A stretch of DNA of 64,000 nucleotides from Streptomyces anulatus. GTDB lineage: Bacteria; Actinomycetota; Actinomycetes; Streptomycetales; Streptomycetaceae. A program made the translations under genes and the position numbers. Under the pieces are notes generated by a model that ran no database searches, was not told the origin of the DNA, and saw only the letters and a list, made by a program, of their open reading frames with translations. The stretch's first letter is position 1. The number at the start of each line of letters is the position of its first letter. Positions 59,604 through 64,000 of this stretch are shown piece by piece. Location of the stretch: the NCBI RefSeq assembly GCF_000721175.1, contig NZ_JOEZ01000037.1:1-64000 (forward strand), written 5' to 3'.

Positions 59604-59619
59604 GAATGTGTTTACATTC
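59604..59619. promoter_or_regulatory. 16-bp palindrome GAATGTGTTTACATTC
   Basis: Perfect 6-bp arms GAATGT/ACATTC around GTTT, 45-66 bases before the FruR start. It is the most AT-rich palindrome in the neighbourhood and likely an operator or part of the promoter. Confidence 0.65.
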
Positions 59620-59684
59620 CCGCACCCCGGACGTAACCTGAGCACGGAACCACAGACTCGGGCATGAAACGGAAACGAAACCAC

Positions 59685-60446
59685 ATGTACGCACCGGAGC
59701 GTCAGCAGGAGATCCTCCGCCTCGCCCAGGAGAGCGGCCGGGTCGACGTGCTGTCCCTGGCCGAGGAGTTCCAGGTGACGGCCGAGACCGTCCGGCGCGA
59801 TCTCAAGGCTCTGGACCGGGCGGGACTGCTGCGCCGGGTGCACGGCGGGGCGATCCCCGTCGGACGGCTCGGCTTCGAGCCCGACCTCGCCGAGCGCGAC
59901 GCCGTCGCCGCCGACGAGAAGGACCGCATCGCACAGGCCGCCCTCGCCGAGCTGCCCGCCGACGGCAATGTGATCGTCGACGCCGGGACCACGACCGCGC
60001 GGCTCGCCGCCGCCGTGCCGGTCGACGCGACGCTGACCGTGGTGACGCACGCGCTGCCGGTGGCCGCCCGTCTCGCCGACCACCCCGGGATCGCGCTGCA
60101 CCTGGTGGGCGGCCGGGTCCGGCACCGTACCCGCGCGGCGGTCGACGCCTGGGCGCTGGGTTCGTACGCCGAGATCAACGCCGACGTGGTCTTCCTCGCC
60201 ACCAACGGCTTCTCCCCCGACAGCGGTCTCACCACGCCCGACCTCGCCGAGGCCGCGGTGAAGCGGGCCGTGATCAAGGCGGCCCGCCGGGTCGTCCTGC
60301 TCGCCGACTCCGGCAAGTTCGGGCAGGAGCACTTCGCCCGCTTCGGCGATCTCACCGATGTGGACCTGCTCATCACCGACACGGGCCTCAGCCCCGACGA
60401 CGCCCGCTCCATCGAGAGCCGGGGCACGGAAGTAGTACGCGCATGA
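59685..60446 (+). CDS. fruR: DeoR-family fructose operon regulator
   Basis: 253 residues if started at the ATG at 59685; an ATG at 59664 adds seven basic residues, and neither has a strong ribosome site. HTH_DeoR: YAPERQQEILRLAQESGRVD, VLSLAEEFQVTAETVRRDLK, RVHGGAIPVG. Sensor domain with VIVDAGTTTARLAAAVPVDA (phospho-sugar loop), GGRVRHRTRA and LLADSGKFGQEHFARFGDLT. It overlaps the 1-phosphofructokinase gene by 4 bases. Fructose 1-phosphate is the probable inducer. Confidence 0.93.
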   Translation: MYAPERQQEILRLAQESGRVDVLSLAEEFQVTAETVRRDLKALDRAGLLRRVHGGAIPVGRLGFEPDLAERDAVAADEKDRIAQAALAELPADGNVIVDAGTTTARLAAAVPVDATLTVVTHALPVAARLADHPGIALHLVGGRVRHRTRAAVDAWALGSYAEINADVVFLATNGFSPDSGLTTPDLAEAAVKRAVIKAARRVVLLADSGKFGQEHFARFGDLTDVDLLITDTGLSPDDARSIESRGTEVVRA

Positions 60447-61390
60447 TCCTCACCGTCACCCCCAACCCCAGCCTTGACCGGACCTACGAGTTGCCCGGCC
60501 TGACCCGCGGCACCGTGCTGCGGGCCACGGCGGACCGCGTCGACCCTGGCGGCAAGGGCGTCAACGTCTCCCGCGCGGTCGCGGCGGCCGGACACCGCAC
60601 CGTCGCCGTCGCCCCGATGGGCGGCCCGGAGGGCGCGCTGCTCGCCCGGCTGCTCGGTGATCTCGGCATCGAGGCCGTCGGCGTGCCGATCACCGGGAAC
60701 ACCCGGATCAACGTCACGCTCGTCGAACCCGACGGCACCCTCACCAAGGTCAACGCGGCGGGTCCCGAACTGAGTCCGGCCGAGGCGGAGGACGTCCTCG
60801 AAGCGGTACGGGTCCACGCGCCCGCCGCCGACTGGATCGCCTGCTGCGGGAGCCTGCCGCGCGGACTGCCGCCGCGGTGGTACGCGGAGCTGGTCAAGCG
60901 GAGCCACCGGGCCGGTGCGCGGATCGCGCTGGACACCTCCGGAGCCGCGCTGACCGCCGCGCTGGACCGGGGACCCGACGTGATCAAGCCCAATGCCCAG
61001 GAGCTCGCCGAGGCGGTCGGCCGGCCGCTCGCCACGGTGGGCGACGCCCTGAAGGCCGCCGAGGAGCTGCGCGAGCGCGGCGCCCGGTCGGTGCTGGCGA
61101 GCCTGGGCGCGGACGGGCAGCTGCTGGTCGAGGCGTCGGGCGCGTATTTCGCCACCGCCCCGGTGGCCGCCGTGCGCAGCAATGTCGGCGCCGGGGACGC
61201 CTCCCTGGCCGGCTTCCTGGCGGCGGGCGGGCAGGGCCCGGAGGCGCTCACGTCGGCCGTCGCCCACGGAGCCGCGGCCGTGCAGCTGGCCGGAAGCCTG
61301 ATGCCCACCCCGGCCGACCTCGATCTGCCGTCGGTCGTGACCACCTCCGACGTACCGCTGGACCGCGCGCTGACGGAGCCCGCCCCATGA
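60443..61390 (+). CDS. fruK: 1-phosphofructokinase
   Basis: 315 residues; ATG overlaps the regulator's TGA (ATGA). PfkB/ribokinase fold: ILTVTPNPSLDRTYEL, RVDPGGKGVNVSRAVAAAGH, CGSLPRGLPPRWYAEL, IKPNAQELAEAVGRPL, and the catalytic GAGD box VRSNVGAGDASLAGFLAAGG with Asp near 251. It converts fructose 1-phosphate made by the permease to fructose 1,6-bisphosphate. Length matches FruK (about 310-320). Confidence 0.96.
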   Translation: MILTVTPNPSLDRTYELPGLTRGTVLRATADRVDPGGKGVNVSRAVAAAGHRTVAVAPMGGPEGALLARLLGDLGIEAVGVPITGNTRINVTLVEPDGTLTKVNAAGPELSPAEAEDVLEAVRVHAPAADWIACCGSLPRGLPPRWYAELVKRSHRAGARIALDTSGAALTAALDRGPDVIKPNAQELAEAVGRPLATVGDALKAAEELRERGARSVLASLGADGQLLVEASGAYFATAPVAAVRSNVGAGDASLAGFLAAGGQGPEALTSAVAHGAAAVQLAGSLMPTPADLDLPSVVTTSDVPLDRALTEPAP

Positions 61391-61502
61391 CCCCCGCACC
61401 ACCCGGCACCCCCGCAACTCCCGTACGGACCGCACCCGTACGAGCCCGCCGCCCCGTCCCCCCGAGCCGCCGCACGGCGGTCCCCGAGCAAGGAGCACCG
61501 CG

Positions 61503-63515
61503 ATGAGTGAGCTGATCACCGCGGAACTGGTCGACCTCGATCTGTCCGCCACAACGAAGGACGCGGCCGCGAGGTCGCTCGCCGAGCGGATGGTGGCCGC
61601 GCGCCGGGTCACCGATCTCGACGGCTTCCTGGCCGACGTCGCGGCCCGCGAGGCGCAGATGCCGACCGGCCTCGACGGCGGCATCGGCATCCCGCACTGC
61701 CGCAGCGAGCATGTGAGCGCCCCGACGCTGGCCTTCGGGCGCAGCGCGGCGGGCATCGACTTCGGGGCGGCCGACGGTCCGGCGGATCTGGTCTTCCTCA
61801 TCGCGGCCCCGGCCGGGGCCGACGACGACCACCTCACCATCCTGTCGGGCCTGGCCCGCAGGCTGATGGACCCGGAGTTCACCGCCGCGCTGCGCGCCGG
61901 AACGGACCCGCGGGCGGTGGCCGCGCTGATCCGGGGCGAGGAACCCGCGGAGGCACGGGCGGAGGAGTCCGCGCCGGAGCAGGCGGAGGCGCAACCCACC
62001 GGAGCGGCCGAGAGCGCCCCCTTCCGGATCGTCGCCGTCACCTCCTGCCCCACCGGCATCGCCCACACCTACATGGCCGCCGAGTCCCTGGCCGCCGCCG
62101 GCCGCGCCGAGGGGGTCGAGGTGACGGTGGAGACCCAGGGCTCGGCCGGTTTCAAGAAGCTGGACCCCGCCGTCGTCGCGGCGGCGGACGCCGTGATCTG
62201 GGCGCACGACGTGGAGGTCCGGGAGAAGGCCCGTTTCCAGGGCAAGCCGCTGGTCGACGTCGGGGTGAAGGCGGGCATCAACCGGCCCGCCGAGCTGATC
62301 GCCGAGGCCCGCCGCAAGGCGGAGCGCGGGGAGATCGCAGCCGTGGCCGAGACCGACGGATCCGCCGGATCCGGTGACGGGGACGGAGCCGGCGCGGATC
62401 ACGCGCACTTCGGCGTCCGGCTCCGTACGTATCTGATGTCCGGCGTGAGCTACATGGTGCCGTTCGTCGCGGCGGGCGGTCTGCTGATCGCCCTGTCGTT
62501 CGCCATCGGCGGCTACGAGATAGCGAGCGCCAAGTCGGTGGCCGACCAGTTCGTCTGGGGCGAGGCGGACAGCTGGGCCGCGCTGCTCAACCAGATCGGC
62601 TCGGCGGCCTTCGCGTTCCTGGTGCCGGTGCTGGCCGGGTACATCGCGTACGGGATGGCGGACCGGCCCGCGCTGGTGCCCGGTTTCGTCGGCGGTGCCA
62701 TCGCGCTCACGGTGAACGCCGGGTTCCTCGGCGGTCTGGTCGCCGGTCTGCTGGCCGGTGCGGTGGTGATGGCCATCCAGCGGGTCCCGGTCCACGCGAC
62801 CCTGCGCGGCATCATGCCGGTCCTGGTGATCCCCCTGATCGCGTCGGCGGTCGTGGGCTTCCTGATGTTCATCGTGGTCGGCAAGCCCATCGCCTCGTTG
62901 CAGAACGCGCTCACGGACTGGCTGAACGGTCTGTCCGGCTCCAACGCGGTGATCCTCGGCGTCGTCCTCGGGCTGATGATGTGCTTCGACATGGGCGGCC
63001 CGCTGAACAAGGTGGCGTACGCCTTCGCGGTCGGCGGTCTGGCCGACCCGACCGACGGCAGCCTCAAGGTGATGGCCGCGGTCATGGCCGCCGGGATGGT
63101 CCCGCCGCTGGCGATGGCGCTCGCCACCACCGTACGCAGGAAGCTGTTCACCAAGGCCGAGCGCGAGAACGGCCGGGCGGCCTGGGTACTGGGCGCCTCG
63201 TTCATCACCGAGGGCGCGATCCCCTTCGCCGCCGCCGATCCGCTGCGGGTCATCCCGTCGGTGATGGCGGGCGGCGCGGTCACCGGCGCCCTGTCGATGG
63301 CCTTCGGCGCGACCCTGCGCGCTCCGCACGGCGGCGCCTTCGTCGTCCCGCTGATCGGTGAGCCGTACCTCTACCTGCTCGCCATCGCCGCCGGGACGCT
63401 GGTGGCGACCGCGCTCGTCGTCCTGCTCAAGGGCGCACGCCGGTCGGCACCGGACCCGGCCGGGGACGCGGGGGCCGCGGGCCCCGGCGACTCCCGGGTC
63501 ACGGTCGCCGCCTGA
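61503..63515 (+). CDS. fruA: Fructose PTS permease, EIIABC fusion
   Basis: 670 residues. IIA domain at about 1-148 with phospho-His65 (GGIGIPHCRSEH). IIB at about 178-275 with phospho-Cys near 183 (VAVTSCPTGIAHTYMAAESL). IIC at about 302-645 with eight or so membrane helices (SGVSYMVPFVAAGGLLIALS, GIMPVLVIPLIASAVVGFLM, MMCFDMGGPLNKVAYAFAVG). It imports fructose and phosphorylates it at C1. Preceded by a 112-base gap rich in Pro/Arg codons but without a gene. Same strand as fruK and ptsH, so one operon. Confidence 0.97.
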   Translation: MSELITAELVDLDLSATTKDAAARSLAERMVAARRVTDLDGFLADVAAREAQMPTGLDGGIGIPHCRSEHVSAPTLAFGRSAAGIDFGAADGPADLVFLIAAPAGADDDHLTILSGLARRLMDPEFTAALRAGTDPRAVAALIRGEEPAEARAEESAPEQAEAQPTGAAESAPFRIVAVTSCPTGIAHTYMAAESLAAAGRAEGVEVTVETQGSAGFKKLDPAVVAAADAVIWAHDVEVREKARFQGKPLVDVGVKAGINRPAELIAEARRKAERGEIAAVAETDGSAGSGDGDGAGADHAHFGVRLRTYLMSGVSYMVPFVAAGGLLIALSFAIGGYEIASAKSVADQFVWGEADSWAALLNQIGSAAFAFLVPVLAGYIAYGMADRPALVPGFVGGAIALTVNAGFLGGLVAGLLAGAVVMAIQRVPVHATLRGIMPVLVIPLIASAVVGFLMFIVVGKPIASLQNALTDWLNGLSGSNAVILGVVLGLMMCFDMGGPLNKVAYAFAVGGLADPTDGSLKVMAAVMAAGMVPPLAMALATTVRRKLFTKAERENGRAAWVLGASFITEGAIPFAAADPLRVIPSVMAGGAVTGALSMAFGATLRAPHGGAFVVPLIGEPYLYLLAIAAGTLVATALVVLLKGARRSAPDPAGDAGAAGPGDSRVTVAA

Positions 63516-63562
63516 ACAACCGCACACACCCCTTCCGCACGTCCCTTCCCAAGGAGTGATCC

Positions 63563-63835
63563 ATGCACCAGCAGACCGTCGTCATAGCCTCCCGCAGCGG
63601 GCTGCACGCCCGTCCGGCGTCGCTGTTCGTCAAGGCCGCCGCCCGCCAGCCGGTCAAGGTGACCATCGCCCGCGAGGGCCGCGACCCGGTCGACGCCCGC
63701 AGCATGCTCGCGGTGCTGGCCCTGGCCGCCCCCCACGGGGAGACCGTGGTGCTCAGCGCCGAGGGCGACGGGGCGCGGGCGGCGGTCGAGGAACTGGCCG
63801 AGCTGCTCGCGCAGGATCTCGACGCCGCCGTCTGA
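63563..63835 (+). CDS. ptsH: HPr phosphocarrier protein
   Basis: 90 residues, ATG at 63563 with AAGGAGTG upstream. Active His15 in SGLHARPASLFVKAA; Ser47 in DARSMLAVLALAAPHG corresponds to the regulatory serine position, although the flanking sequence differs from the firmicute HPr kinase site. It passes phosphate from enzyme I to the IIA domain of the fructose permease 47 bases upstream. Confidence 0.97.
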   Translation: MHQQTVVIASRSGLHARPASLFVKAAARQPVKVTIAREGRDPVDARSMLAVLALAAPHGETVVLSAEGDGARAAVEELAELLAQDLDAAV

Positions 63836-64000
63836 TGTCCGTCCCTCGCTCCTGCGATACGGCCGTTCAGGCTCATGCCGAGGCTGAGGAACATCGGCTC
63901 CGCCCGGCTGTACCGTCCGGCGGCCGGGAGGACGACAACTGACCGAACCTCGCGCCGGTGCTGCCGACCAAGACCGTCAGCTGGGACCTGATCCGCCAGC
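63836..64000. other. Window end; possible start of a further plus-strand gene
   Basis: From a GTG at about 63958 a frame (MLPTKTVSWDLIRQ) runs off the end of the window. It could be the start of a gene or chance; nothing else is visible. Confidence 0.3.

Noticed and set aside
61248..63527. 759-codon open frame on the minus strand
   Set aside because: Antisense to the fructose permease, whose IIA, IIB and IIC motifs are unmistakable.

Overview
The window reads as chromosomal DNA of a Streptomyces or very close relative. GC is very high with almost exclusively G/C third positions. It carries a gamma-butyrolactone (GBL) signalling locus of the ScbR/AfsA type, CebR boxes (TGGGAGCGCTCCCA), an ECF42 sigma factor with a DGPF partner, leaderless genes, and many GTG and TTG starts. 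No rRNA or tRNA gene was recognised.

Bases 1-12,600 are an insertion-sequence graveyard. They hold fragments of at least five transposase types: an IS701-like type, IS5 in several copies, a winged-helix IS630-like type, and an IS1182 element with perfect ends but a gutted transposase. Among them lie a degenerate type I-E CRISPR array and a few survivors: an N-acetyltransferase framed by IS-end repeats, a four-gene envelope/stress group (YihY, DUF3618, holin-X, alanine-rich helical protein), a GYD protein, an epoxide-hydrolase-like enzyme and a 48-residue basic protein.

Bases 12,800-32,100 are accessory metabolism with many broken genes. In order: TetR/saccharopine-dehydrogenase-like pair; DGPF protein and ECF42 sigma factor; a dead methyltransferase; a small protein, polyprenyl synthase and MpaB-type oxygenase cassette; a GH6 cellulase behind CebR boxes; a deleted sugar dehydrogenase; an XRE-cupin regulator; an RNA cyclic phosphodiesterase; OhrR/Ohr; a tandem alpha/beta-hydrolase fusion with a MerR regulator; TetR; a beheaded lectin-bearing glycosidase.

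Bases 32,100-47,800 hold a HelD-like RNA polymerase-associated ATPase with a structured leader, an AI-2E-family permease, a zinc alcohol dehydrogenase divergent from an XRE regulator, the GBL locus (two ScbR-type receptors, an NmrA-type reductase and AfsA, with two operator-like sites), the LysG/LysE pair and a two-component system.

Bases 47,800-59,500 hold a GH114 enzyme, VOC, DinB, acyltransferase, an LLM flavoprotein, a large NB-ARC/TPR protein, a GNAT, a secreted serine hydrolase and a PepSY lipoprotein. Bases 59,500-63,840 form the fructose phosphotransferase operon (DeoR regulator, 1-phosphofructokinase, IIABC permease, HPr) behind a palindrome and a 19-bp tandem repeat.

The main theme is a plastic chromosomal region where IS activity and deletions have killed about a fifth of the genes, while signalling and sugar-uptake modules stay intact. 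Best candidates for undescribed biology are the prenyl synthase/MpaB cassette (17.8-20.3 kb), the hydrolase fusion with its MerR switch (27.3-30.0 kb) and the HelD leader (32.1-32.3 kb).
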